Shown here piece after piece: positions 37,939 through 45,658 of a stretch of DNA of 64,000 bases. The DNA is from Gammaproteobacteria bacterium. GTDB lineage: Bacteria > Pseudomonadota > Gammaproteobacteria > UBA6429 > Thiohalophilaceae. The stretch is taken from the NCBI GenBank assembly GCA_016194635.1, contig JACQBC010000010.1, positions 124,001 through 188,000 on the forward strand, given 5' to 3'. The number at the start of each line of letters is the position of its first letter. The stretch's first letter is position 1. Both the position numbers and the translations under genes were made by a program. Under the pieces are notes generated by a model. It was given only the letters and a program-made list of their open reading frames with translations. It did not search any database and was not told the origin of the DNA.

Positions 37939-37979
37939 GAAAAAAGAACACCCTGACAAACTCGCGCCTGCCAGGGTGT
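37939..37979 (-). terminator. Minus-strand terminator upstream of fusA
   Basis: ACACCCTG (37948-37955) pairs with CAGGGTGT (37972-37979), and on the minus strand it is followed by TCTTTTTTC. It lies about 40 bases before the fusA start. It therefore ends a separate short minus-strand transcript or acts as an attenuator in the fusA leader. Confidence 0.65.
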
Positions 37980-38030
37980 CTTTACTGGAAGGCCATGAAC
38001 GTAACCTTCCTGCCAATCAATATTGGAAAG

Positions 38031-38162
38031 CTACGTGGATACCACTGAAATGGCTGCGGCCGCACGGAAAACGCCAAGGCACACATAACCCTTAGCCTTA
38101 GTAAAACCGCGACCTCGTATCACTGAACGACGATTAATCTGTAAATGTCGTAGTTGTCTCAT
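38031..38162 (-). CDS. Candidate 43-residue basic small protein or gene remnant
   Basis: An open frame of 43 residues starting at the ATG at 38160-38162. The product is strongly basic (MRQLRHLQINRRSVIRGRG, then FTKAKGYVCLGVFRAAAAIS). It lies between two hairpin terminators, at 38214-38254 and 37939-37979, so it would form a short unit of its own in front of fusA. The frame stays open upstream of the ATG for some 19 codons, so it could be a fragment of a longer lost gene. I do not recognise it. No convincing ribosome site is visible. Confidence 0.25.
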   Translation of the reverse strand: MRQLRHLQINRRSVIRGRGFTKAKGYVCLGVFRAAAAISVVST

Positions 38163-38213
38163 AATTGACTCGCTTTTATCACGCAACCATTCATGACGAA
38201 CCCTACAAAACCC

Positions 38214-38254
38214 ATAAAAAAACCCCGGTGGGGGTTGGCCTACCAGGGTTTTTA
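38214..38254. terminator. Bidirectional hairpin terminator
   Basis: AACCCCGGT (38221-38229) pairs with ACCAGGGTT (38242-38250), allowing one G-T pair. There is a T run on both strands (TTTTT after 38248 on plus, the A run at 38214-38222 on minus). No gene in either direction clearly needs it, which makes the surrounding gap look like the site of lost genes. Confidence 0.65.
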
Positions 38255-38875
38255 TGTGGGAGGCCGATCGTGCGACTCGCCTCCTAAGTATTTGAACTAA
38301 AAGGCTAGTCTATTAACACCAAAATGTATGCGCGGTCGCTTACCACGGCGGTGATACCGTTTGGCGTACTCAAAAATGCTGCGTTGTTCGATTTCATGGA
38401 GGCATATTATAGGTGAAATCATCGAATATACAAGGTCGATTTAATAATTTTATCTTTAATAGAACACAGAGTAACGATTCATTTTGTTTCTTCGCACCAT
38501 CCTAAGTTCATCGGCTGATAAAGTCTGAAGCAACGCCACAAGCATGGCTCGCCTATTCAGTTTGAATGGGCTGGGCCAACAATCCTCGCAACAGACATTC
38601 ACTTAAGAACCAAATGAGCGCCGGGTTTGATCGCCACCCAACAGGACAGTCAATGCGATCGGCAATCATAAATCAGTTGGTTCAATTTATTAAATATTCC
38701 AGTTACGGCCATACGTGCCATCAAGGAGTTCTGGTGGTTGGTTGTATCAACGATAGCTTTCAAAGCTTCCAATGACAAGACCAGGAGTAATTTACCCAGT
38801 CAATCTTTATTTACTTCCATGACAACCTATTTAATGCTATTGCTTTACTTAATTACTAGCGGAGTGACTGAATCA
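38255..38875. other. Non-coding stretch with a GGAGGC hairpin and possible gene relics
   Basis: Just after the terminator there is a further inverted repeat, GGGAGGC near 38258 with GCCTCC near 38279. On the minus strand around 38410-38310 a short frame reads like the end of a protein (EIEQRSIFEYAKRYHRRGK). Around 38790-38640 another gives LEALKAIVDTTNHQNSLMAR. Both are cut by stops within about 40 residues and lack starts, so I treat them as possible relics. Nothing else is supported here. Confidence 0.3.
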
Positions 38876-39061
38876 TCAAGAGATGAGTCTTCTCGCCTGG
38901 TTTAACAATTCAATTCGCCGCATTTCATCCAAATCAGAATAGATCTCCATCAACTCACGCAATTGCGCTGGAAACGCCTGGCACACCGGATCATGTTCGA
39001 TATGCTGCTCATCCATCCAGCCTGTGGGCTTTTGATAAAACTTCTCACAACGCCGAACCAT
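38876..39061 (-). CDS. Candidate 61-residue protein divergent from the HNH gene
   Basis: From the ATG at 39059-39061 the minus strand encodes 61 residues with a plausible soluble helical composition (FYQKPTGWMDEQHIEHDPVC, then FPAQLRELMEIYSDLDEMRR). The frame continues further upstream, antisense to the HNH gene, but that part looks like a shadow. The start lies only 17 bases from the start of the HNH gene, so the two would be tightly divergent with almost no room for promoters. I do not recognise the product and see no good ribosome site, so it may be a relic. Confidence 0.3.
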   Translation of the reverse strand: MVRRCEKFYQKPTGWMDEQHIEHDPVCQAFPAQLRELMEIYSDLDEMRRIELLNQARRLIS

Positions 39062-39077
39062 ATGCACACTCACGATA

Positions 39078-39638
39078 TTGGTGCTGCGCGCTGATGTTAA
39101 CGGCAGTGCGGTTGGTTGGCTGGAATGGGAAGATGCCGTGGTGTTGTATGCCACCGATAAGGTGTTGTACACCTTGGGCGATCCCTCACTGCGGATCCGC
39201 GGGGGAGTGTGCGGTGCGACAGGTGCTCGAACAGAGTTGGCACTGCACCCGGTGATCTTCACCCATGGGTTCTCGCGGGATGTGCTGCTGGGCCGGCGTG
39301 CACCATTGATCCGGCGAGCCTTGTTTCGGCGTGATGCGAATCTGTGCCTGTATTGTGGTAAACAGTTTCACCAGCGGGATCTGACGATAGATCACGTGAC
39401 TCCGCGTTCACGTGGTGGGCAGCATAGCTGGCAGAACGTGGCAAGTAGCTGCCGGCGGTGTAACGCTCGCAAGAGTGATCAGACGCCGGAGCAGGCGCGG
39501 ATGAACTTGATTGCCGTGCCGTACGAGCCCTGCTACGAGGAATACCTATTGCTCACCGTTGGGCAGCGGCGGATCCTCGCTGATCAGATGAGCTTTTTGC
39601 TGGATCGTTGTCCCAAGCACGACCGGCTGTGGATTTAA
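39078..39638 (+). CDS. HNH endonuclease family protein
   Basis: A 186-residue protein whose N-terminal half (LRADVNGSAVGWLEWEDAVV, ATDKVLYTLGDPSLRIRGG) matches the family of small stand-alone HNH proteins that begin with a strand-rich domain. The HNH zinc-finger core follows: CLYCGKQFHQRDLTIDHVTP, SRGGQHSWQNVASSCRRCNA and RKSDQTPEQA. It has both CxxC pairs and the catalytic histidine in DHV. No in-frame ATG exists near the family start; the likely starts are TTG at 39078 or GTG at 39081. It is followed after 28 bases by the ribosome site and GTG of the broken Ro60 gene, as if once in one operon with it. The DNA or RNA target is unknown. Confidence 0.78.
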   Translation: MVLRADVNGSAVGWLEWEDAVVLYATDKVLYTLGDPSLRIRGGVCGATGARTELALHPVIFTHGFSRDVLLGRRAPLIRRALFRRDANLCLYCGKQFHQRDLTIDHVTPRSRGGQHSWQNVASSCRRCNARKSDQTPEQARMNLIAVPYEPCYEEYLLLTVGQRRILADQMSFLLDRCPKHDRLWI

Positions 39639-39666
39639 AAGAAGTAAAGAAGTAAGGAGATAACCA

Positions 39667-40365
39667 GTGGCAAACAAGAAGTTTTTTACTAGTCGTGCGG
39701 CGGATATCGTACATAACTGGTGGGGTAGCCTTTGCGATCAACGACAAGGCTGCGTTGGTGAACTACGCCCTGCTGGGTACTTTCAACAGCACCTACTACA
39801 CCGACGCAGTGATGGATGTTGAGCGTCTGCGTGACTTGGCGATGACGCTAGAGCCGTTGTTTCTGGCAAAGTTGCGGTATTGGCCCGTGAGCGTGGTTTC
39901 ATGCGTGACATACCGGCCTTTCTGGCAGCGGCATTGAGCGTGCGGGATGTGGCATTGCTGGAAAAGGTGTTCCCGCGCGTAATCAACAACGCCGCGATGT
40001 TGCGTAACTTTGTGCAGATCATCCGTAGTAATGTGTTTGGACGTCGTTCGCTAGGTTCGGCACCGAAGCGGTTGGTGGCGCAGTGGATCACGCAGGCCAG
40101 CCCGCGGTAATTGATCAACGCCGTCGGTCAGTCGCCCTCGATGGCGGACGTGATCAAGCTGGCAACGGCCACGTCCACAGGATCAGATCCGTGAAGCGTT
40201 GTACGGTTACTTGATTGGCAAGGTTGAGGCAGGTGACGCCCGTCTGCCGGATCTGGTACGCGAGTTCGAAGCGTTCCAGATGACCGGTAACGGTGCAGTA
40301 CCGGCGGTGGATTTCCGCTTGTTGACTCCGCTATCGTTGAGCACAAAACAATGGGTTGGAACCGC
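39667..40365 (+). pseudogene. Broken Ro60/TROVE-domain RNA-binding protein gene (rsr-like)
   Basis: Three frames together read as the TROVE domain of bacterial Ro60. After AAGGAGATAACCA and a GTG start come ANKKFFTSRAADIV. A frameshift near 39715 leads to GGVAFAINDKAALVNYALLG and then MTLEPLFLAK. A second shift near 39870 leads to VAVLARERGFMRDIPAFLAA, VFPRVINNAAMLRNFVQIIR and NVFGRRSLGSAPKRLVAQWI. A TAA at 40108-40110 interrupts it, after which LINAVGQSPSMADVIKL continues. A third shift before 40181 leads to REALYGYLIGKVEAGDARLP and DFRLLTPLSLSTKQW. The C-terminal vWA part is gone. Ro60 binds Y RNAs and misfolded RNA and is often next to rtcB, as here. The gene is clearly dead. Confidence 0.85.
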
Positions 40366-40431
40366 AACGGCGCGTGAAGGGCAACGCTTCAAGGCACGGC
40401 AACCGCAAGCCAAGTTGGCGTGCCTTGATCT

Positions 40432-40575
40432 GATACCGAACCGTACAATAAGGATACCGAGATGATCGATGAAGCACCGGCTGCCTACAAACCGATTGAT
40501 ACCGTACTGCAAGCGCAACGTGATTTGATAGAGGTAGTACATACTCTGCGGCAGACGTGTGCGTCAGGGGGGTGA
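40432..40575 (+). pseudogene. C-terminal remnant of an RtcB RNA ligase gene
   Basis: The last 48 codons read DTEPYNKDTEMIDEAPAAYK, PIDTVLQAQRDLIEVVHTLR and a damaged end QTCASGG before TGA. This matches the C-terminus of bacterial RtcB, where an acidic-EAP-AYK-ID-V--AQ-DL-EV-HTL-Q segment is followed by VVCVKG. The end here has small indels relative to that motif. The rest of the ligase, with its metal and guanylylated-histidine sites, is missing. It follows the broken Ro60 gene after about 65 bases that fit neither gene well, so one deletion probably joined the two. tRNA-Glu lies 26 bases beyond on the other strand. Confidence 0.75.
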
Positions 40576-40601
40576 CATGCCGGTCGTAATAGTCGTAATA
40601 A

Positions 40602-40678
40602 TGGCGTCCCCAAGGGGATTCGAACCCCTGTTACCGCCGTGAAAGGGCGATGTCCTAGGCCGGCTAGACGATGGGGAC
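40602..40678 (-). tRNA. tRNA-Glu (UUC)
   Basis: The minus strand folds into a full cloverleaf. The acceptor GTCCCC pairs with GGGGAC, the anticodon arm is CGCCC-TTTCACG-style with anticodon TTC, and the T-loop is GTTCGAATCC. CCA is encoded at the 3' end (40602-40604). Length 77 with CCA. It is the last gene of the gltX–glnS–tRNA-Ala run, after a small membrane protein. Confidence 0.93.
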
Positions 40679-40691
40679 GCAGGTCGTACAC

Positions 40692-40892
40692 TTACTTATC
40701 TTTATCAGTGGGTTCACCTAACAAAATTCCGACCAATCCTGTTAGTACACTGACAAAGCCCATTGGGATTAAACCCAACCATGGTATTGCACGGTTATCA
40801 CGGCTAATAAACATCACCGTGAATCCGACCACAAGTCCTACCACAATCAAGACCAGGCCGAGGTACAGTACCATCCGTCCAAAACGCATCAT
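40692..40892 (-). CDS. Small two-helix membrane protein
   Basis: A 66-residue protein lying between the tRNA-Ala and tRNA-Glu genes in the same direction, 13 bases before the tRNA-Glu. It has two clear membrane helices (MVLYLGLVLIVVGLVVGFTV and WLGLIPMGFVSVLTGLVGIL) with a short loop FISRDNRAIP, and a charged end GEPTDKDK. The family may be a DUF2905-like protein, since that group has the same PWLGL-type segment, length and topology, but I am not certain. It would be transcribed with the tRNAs from the promoter upstream of tRNA-Ala. Function unknown. Confidence 0.6.
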   Translation of the reverse strand: MMRFGRMVLYLGLVLIVVGLVVGFTVMFISRDNRAIPWLGLIPMGFVSVLTGLVGILLGEPTDKDK

Positions 40893-40902
40893 AGAAAAAT
40901 AT

Positions 40903-40978
<76 letters not shown>

Positions 40979-40995
40979 GAAAAAACGGAACGCGA

Positions 40996-41024
40996 ACTCT
41001 ACGCGAGGCATGCTGTCCTGTCAA
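40996..41024 (-). promoter_or_regulatory. Sigma-70-type promoter for the tRNA-Ala/tRNA-Glu unit
   Basis: On the minus strand TTGACA (41019-41024) and TAGAGT (40996-41001) are separated by exactly 17 bases. A GC-rich discriminator follows, and the tRNA-Ala 5' end is 17 bases beyond the -10 box. This is the typical form of a stable-RNA promoter. Confidence 0.75.
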
Positions 41025-41082
41025 GAATTAAAACAGCCCCCTGAAAGTTTTTCTTTTGTATTATCAATGTGTTATCGATCAA

Positions 41083-42774
41083 CTACTTGTCGCTTTTAGC
41101 CCAGGTATCGCGCAATGTCACGGTTCGATTAAAGACCAGGGGAGCGCCGTCCGGGGATTGCTCATCCAAACAAAAATACCCTTCACGTTCAAATTGAAAG
41201 CGATCCTGCGGCTTCGCATTCGCCAGGGCGGGCTCAAGAACCGCCACACTATTTATATGAAGTGAGTCAGGGTTGAGGTACGCGGTATAGTCTTTATTCT
41301 CGCGGCTGCCCTGGACATCGGGATTGGGCACGATGAATAACCGATCGTACAGGCGTAGTTTGGCGCGGATGGCATGCCGGGCAGAGACCCAATGGATCAC
41401 CCCCGCGACCTTGCGGCCCACCGGGTTGGTACCAAGGGTGGCGGCGTCATAACTGCAATGTAATTCCTGCACGGTACCGCCGGCATCTTTGATGACTTCA
41501 TCACAGCGGATCACATAGCCGTAACGTAAGCGCACCTCGCCACCGGGGATCAGGCGTTTAAAACCTTTCGGCGGAGATTCCATAAAATCATTGCGGTCAA
41601 TAAATATTTCCGCGCAAAAAGCAATCTCACGGTTACCAAATTCCGCTTTTTGGGGGTGGTTGGCCGCGGTTAACCTTTCAACCTTATCGTAGGGGTAGTT
41701 AGTGATTAGGACCTTGAGTGGATGCAACACCGCCATACGCCGAATCGCGCGTTCGTTCAGATCATTGCGGATACAATCTTCGAGTAAACTCATTTCGACG
41801 ATGTTATCCGCCTTGGTGACACCGATGCGCAAACAGAAATCACGAATCGACTCGGGGGTAAATCCTCGTCGACGTAAACCGGCAATCGTCGGCATACGTG
41901 GGTCGTTCCAGCCGTCGACAAGTTTTTTTTGCACCAGCTCGGTGAGTTTACGTTTACTCATCACGGTATATTCCAGATTTAAACGTGAGAATTCGATCTG
42001 TTGTGGATGGCAAGGGGCTTTTAATACGTCTAATACCCAGTCGTATAACGGTCGATGATCTTCAAACTCCAAGGTACACAGCGAATGGGTGATGCCTTCC
42101 AGCATGTCCGACAAGCAATGGGCATAGTCGTACATGGGATAGATACACCACTTGCTGCCCGTTTGGTGGTGCTCGGCGTCTTTTTTGATGCGGTAAATCG
42201 TCGGGTCACGCAGGTTTATATTGGGCGAAGCCATGTCGATCTTGGCGCGCAACACGCGCGACCCGTCGGGGAATTCGCCCTTACGCATACGATCAAACAG
42301 GCCGAGATTTTCCGCCACCGAGCGATTACGGTAGGGACTGTCTTTACCGGGTTGGGTCAATGTTCCGCGGTATTCACGCATTTGTTCAAAGGAGAGATCG
42401 CACACATAGGCCTTGCCGAGTTTGATCAATTGCAAGGCAAAATCGTATAACTTATCAAAATAATCCGAGGCGTAATACAAGTGGGTCCATTTAAAACCCA
42501 GCCATTGCACATCTTGTTTGATCGATTCGACATATTCAATGTCTTCCTTGGCCGGATTGGTGTCATCAAAGCGTAAATTACACGTGCCGTGATAGTCCTG
42601 TGCGATGCCAAAATTCAACACGATGGACTTGGCGTGTCCGATATGCAAATAACCGTTGGGTTCGGGCGGAAAACGCGTTGCCACCCGGCTACCGTTTTTG
42701 CCACTGGCCAAATCCGCGTCGATGATTTGGCGAATAAAGTTGCTGGGGCGAGGATTATTGCTGGTGTCGTTCAT
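41083..42774 (-). CDS. glnS: Glutamine-tRNA ligase
   Basis: A class I aminoacyl-tRNA synthetase of 563 residues that charges tRNA-Gln. The N-terminal Rossmann domain has [20 protein letters not shown] (HIGH motif) and the dinucleotide-fold residues [19 protein letters not shown]. The second signature is [16 protein letters not shown] (KMSKS equivalent). The C-terminal beta-barrel anticodon-binding domains follow ([24 protein letters not shown]-like [19 protein letters not shown]). Length is normal. It lies 15 bases after gltX in the same direction, so the Glu and Gln synthetases form an operon. GlnS also shows that the organism charges tRNA-Gln directly. Confidence 0.96.
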   Translation of the reverse strand: MNDTSNNPRPSNFIRQIIDADLASGKNGSRVATRFPPEPNGYLHIGHAKSIVLNFGIAQDYHGTCNLRFDDTNPAKEDIEYVESIKQDVQWLGFKWTHLYYASDYFDKLYDFALQLIKLGKAYVCDLSFEQMREYRGTLTQPGKDSPYRNRSVAENLGLFDRMRKGEFPDGSRVLRAKIDMASPNINLRDPTIYRIKKDAEHHQTGSKWCIYPMYDYAHCLSDMLEGITHSLCTLEFEDHRPLYDWVLDVLKAPCHPQQIEFSRLNLEYTVMSKRKLTELVQKKLVDGWNDPRMPTIAGLRRRGFTPESIRDFCLRIGVTKADNIVEMSLLEDCIRNDLNERAIRRMAVLHPLKVLITNYPYDKVERLTAANHPQKAEFGNREIAFCAEIFIDRNDFMESPPKGFKRLIPGGEVRLRYGYVIRCDEVIKDAGGTVQELHCSYDAATLGTNPVGRKVAGVIHWVSARHAIRAKLRLYDRLFIVPNPDVQGSRENKDYTAYLNPDSLHINSVAVLEPALANAKPQDRFQFEREGYFCLDEQSPDGAPLVFNRTVTLRDTWAKSDK

Positions 42775-42789
42775 ACGCTTGAGCGTGTC

Positions 42790-44202
42790 CTAGGCACCGA
42801 CGGCCATGTAGTTCAGGGCTTGATCCAAACGTTGCAGGGTTGTATCGCGCCCCAGCAAATACAGCGTTACATCGATCGATGGGGACACCGATCCTCCGGT
42901 CACCGCCACGCGTAAGGGTTGCGCGAGTTTGCCCATTTTTAATCCCAAGGTCTCGGCCGTGTCTTTAATCACCTGGTGGATAGGTTCTTTCTGCCAAGGC
43001 GTCAGTGCCTGCAATTTCTCACGCAGCGCCAGGAACATCGGCACCACATCCGCATTAAAATATTTACTCACGTCCTCTGGATTATAGTGGCTAAGCGGGC
43101 GGTAAAAACAGGCGCTGGCCTGCACGATCTCAACCAAGGTCTTACAGCGCTCTTGTTGTACTTTAATCACTTCGAGCAGATCCGGGCCCTGGCTGGGATC
43201 GATATTCCATTTTGTAAAATGATAACTCAGATGCCGCGCAATGTGTTCTGGAGTCGCGTGTTTAATATAATGTTGATTCAGCCATAGCAATTTACTTTTA
43301 TTGATACTCGAGGCGGAGTGATTGATATCATTGATTTCAAATAATTGCACCAAGGTATCAAGGGTAAAAATTTCCTGATCACCGTGCGACCAACCCAACC
43401 GCACTAAATAATTCAGCAACGCTTCTGGTAAATAACCCTCTTCGCGGTACTGAATCACGCTGACCGACTCTCCATGGACACGCTTGGAAAGTTTAGCGCC
43501 GTCTTCCGCCAGGATCATCGGTAGATGTGCATATACAGGTATCGGCGCGCCCATGGCTTTTAAAATATTGATTTGGCGCGGAGTATTATTCAGGTGGTCA
43601 TCACCACGAATGACATGGGTGATTTTCATGTCATAGTCATCGACCACCACGGTAAAATTATACGTGGGGGTGCCGTCGGAACGCGCGATGATCAAATCGT
43701 CCAACTCACCGTTGGCGATAACCACCTTACCACGTACCACATCATTGATCAGCACTTGGCCATCGAGCGGATTTTTAAACCGCACCACCGGTTGCGCGCC
43801 GACCAGCGGCGGGCCCTGCCGATGACGACAGCGGCCGTCGTAACGCGGTTTTTCCTTACGCGCCATTTGCGCTGCGCGCATCGCTTCGAGTTCCGCCTTA
43901 GAACAATAACAGAGGTAGGCCTTGTCTTGCTGGAGCAATTGCTGGATAACTTCTTTATAACGGTCAAAGCGTTGGGTTTGATAAAACGGGCCTTCGTCGT
44001 AATCCAATCCCAACCAGGTCATTCCCTCCAGAATGGCGTTAACCGATTCGGCGGTGGAACGTTCTAAATCAGTGTCTTCAATGCGTAAAATAAACCTGCC
44101 GCCGTGCTTACGGGCATATAACCAGGAAAATAAGGCCGTGCGCGCCCCGCCAATGTGTAAATAGCCGGTGGGACTGGGAGCAAAACGGGTTCTAACGGTC
44201 AT
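42790..44202 (-). CDS. gltX: Glutamate-tRNA ligase
   Basis: A class I synthetase of 470 residues. It has RFAPSPTGYLHIGGARTALF (HIGH motif) at the N-terminus and ILRIEDTDLERSTAESV. The zinc-binding region is CYCSKAELEAMRAA with a downstream CRHR, as in E. coli GltX. The KMSKS-type motif is AEDGAKLSKRHG-like, here AKLSKRVHGE. The C-terminal anticodon-binding helical domain ends near YMAVGA. It is the first gene of the gltX–glnS unit. It is divergent from the truncated tRNA-Val, with about 92 bases between them. In E. coli gltX is likewise divergent from a valine tRNA cluster, which supports the idea that an old arrangement was broken here. Confidence 0.96.
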   Translation of the reverse strand: MTVRTRFAPSPTGYLHIGGARTALFSWLYARKHGGRFILRIEDTDLERSTAESVNAILEGMTWLGLDYDEGPFYQTQRFDRYKEVIQQLLQQDKAYLCYCSKAELEAMRAAQMARKEKPRYDGRCRHRQGPPLVGAQPVVRFKNPLDGQVLINDVVRGKVVIANGELDDLIIARSDGTPTYNFTVVVDDYDMKITHVIRGDDHLNNTPRQINILKAMGAPIPVYAHLPMILAEDGAKLSKRVHGESVSVIQYREEGYLPEALLNYLVRLGWSHGDQEIFTLDTLVQLFEINDINHSASSINKSKLLWLNQHYIKHATPEHIARHLSYHFTKWNIDPSQGPDLLEVIKVQQERCKTLVEIVQASACFYRPLSHYNPEDVSKYFNADVVPMFLALREKLQALTPWQKEPIHQVIKDTAETLGLKMGKLAQPLRVAVTGGSVSPSIDVTLYLLGRDTTLQRLDQALNYMAVGA

Positions 44203-44294
44203 ACGGACTCGATTTCCGATCGGGATGCGGGTGCATCAAGTGGGGTATTTTAACTGTTTCAAATCAAAATGATAGGGTATGATCAGCCACGATT

Positions 44295-44342
44295 GGGCGG
44301 TTAGCTCAGGGGTAGAGCACTGCCTTCACACGGCAGGGGTCA
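44295..44342 (+). pseudogene. Truncated tRNA-Val (CAC), 5' part only
   Basis: The plus strand reads as a tRNA from its 5' end. Acceptor strand GGGCGGT is followed by D-arm GCTCAGGGGTAGAGC, then anticodon arm CTGCC-TTCACAC-GGCAG with anticodon CAC, and the variable region GGGTC. After about 44342 the T-arm and 3' acceptor strand are missing and the sequence is the coding region of an outer-membrane efflux gene. A weak -10 box (TATGAT at 44277-44282) lies upstream. It cannot make a functional tRNA. I did not find the missing 3' part elsewhere in the window. Confidence 0.8.
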
Positions 44343-45640
44343 GGCACCGTGATCACGCTCAAATAACTCACCGTGCCCGCTTTGTACTGGTTGGTGACCA
44401 GCCGAACCGATTGTTGCGCTGACTGGACCGCTTGATCTTGTACCTGCGCCTCCTGTTCCAAGATCCGTAGCGCGGCGAGATTGTCTTCGACTTCCTGTAA
44501 TCCATTCAACACGGTCTGCCGATAACTCGCCACGGTGGCGTCGTAGGCGGCGATGCTGGCCTCGGTGTGGGCGCGTCGTAAGCCGCCGTTGAACAAGGTT
44601 TCCACCAGTGTCGGTCCGATCGACCAGAATCGGCTCGGCACACTAAACCAACGCACCAGATCCGTCGCCTGAGAACCGCCGACCGCCGATAAGCTGAGGG
44701 CGGGAAAATAGGCGGCTTTTGCCACACCGATCTGCGCATTGGCAACCATCACCCGCCGTTCCGCGGCGGCGATATCCGGGCGACGTTCGAGCAGCGCCGA
44801 GGGTAACGCCACCGGGATCGGCGGAGGTTCGGTGCTAATCAATAAAGGAGAGGCTGGCAGTGAAAAACTCGACGGCGCTTTACCCACCAATTGCGCCATC
44901 GCGTGTTCGAGTTGGGCACGTTGCACACTCAGGTCGATCGCTTGGGCTTGGGTGGTTTTGAGCTGGGTATCCGCTTGAACCACATCGGCCTTGGCCACGA
45001 TACCCGCCCGGTATTGATTCTGGGCCAGTTGCAAGGATTTTTCGTAATCGGCGACCGTGGCTTGTAGCAAGTGCTGTTGCGCATCCAGTGCCCGCAATTG
45101 AAAATAATCCTGCGCCAGTTCGGCGTGTACGCTGAGCCGCACCGCCTCGAGATCCGCGGCACTGGCCTCGGCACTGGCTTGGCTGGCTTCAACCGTGCGG
45201 CGCACCCGACCCCAGAGGTCTGCTTCCCAGCTTGCATCGAGCGACACGGTATGGGTGCTGTTGACTTTGCCCGCTGTCGTCCCACTGGCGCGTGCACGGG
45301 TTGCGGAGACATCGGCGCTTATCACTGGAAAATAACCCGCACGGGCTGTAGATACGAGCGCCCGTGCTTGACGGTACTGTGCTTCGGCCTGGGCAAGATT
45401 TTGATTAGAGATCTCCACTTGCGCCTCCAAGCGATTGAGCTGCGAATCGTTAAACAGCTCCCACCAGTTACCGCGGAGGGTTTGATCGAGCGGTTGCGCC
45501 AGTTTCCAGCCCTCCAGCTCCTTGAAAACGATCGGGGTATCAAGCGGCGGTCGTAGGTAATCTGGACCGACTGCACAGCCGCTGAGTAACACCAGGGTCA
45601 CGGCTAGTTCGGTACCGCGTCTAATTTTCTGTTTCATCAC
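44306..45640 (-). CDS. NodT-family outer-membrane efflux lipoprotein, 3' end replaced
   Basis: The outer-membrane channel of a tripartite efflux pump. A lipobox-like LLSGCAVGPDYLRPP ends the signal peptide. Two outer-membrane efflux repeats follow (SNQNLAQAEAQYRQARALV; LLERRPDIAAAERRVMVANA; GGLRRAHTEASIAAYDATVA). The protein runs normally up to QYKAGTVSYLSVITV near residue 434. The family usually goes on for 20-40 more residues. Here the last residues (PDPCRVKAVLYP) and the TGA are read from antisense tRNA-Val sequence. The channel domain is nearly complete, so function may be kept, but the end is clearly foreign. It is the last gene of the MFP–RND–RND–OMF operon, 18 bases after the second pump gene. 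Confidence 0.85.
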   Translation of the reverse strand: MMKQKIRRGTELAVTLVLLSGCAVGPDYLRPPLDTPIVFKELEGWKLAQPLDQTLRGNWWELFNDSQLNRLEAQVEISNQNLAQAEAQYRQARALVSTARAGYFPVISADVSATRARASGTTAGKVNSTHTVSLDASWEADLWGRVRRTVEASQASAEASAADLEAVRLSVHAELAQDYFQLRALDAQQHLLQATVADYEKSLQLAQNQYRAGIVAKADVVQADTQLKTTQAQAIDLSVQRAQLEHAMAQLVGKAPSSFSLPASPLLISTEPPPIPVALPSALLERRPDIAAAERRVMVANAQIGVAKAAYFPALSLSAVGGSQATDLVRWFSVPSRFWSIGPTLVETLFNGGLRRAHTEASIAAYDATVASYRQTVLNGLQEVEDNLAALRILEQEAQVQDQAVQSAQQSVRLVTNQYKAGTVSYLSVITVPDPCRVKAVLYP

Positions 45641-45658
45641 TTTACCTTGGTAAGGATC

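Noticed and set aside
38876-39262. A 128-residue minus-strand protein overlapping the HNH gene
   Set aside because: The first 67 residues lie antisense to conserved HNH sequence; only the last 61 residues are kept as a weak candidate.
44295-44370. Complete tRNA-Val
   Set aside because: The T-arm and the 3' acceptor strand are absent after 44342, so no cloverleaf can close.
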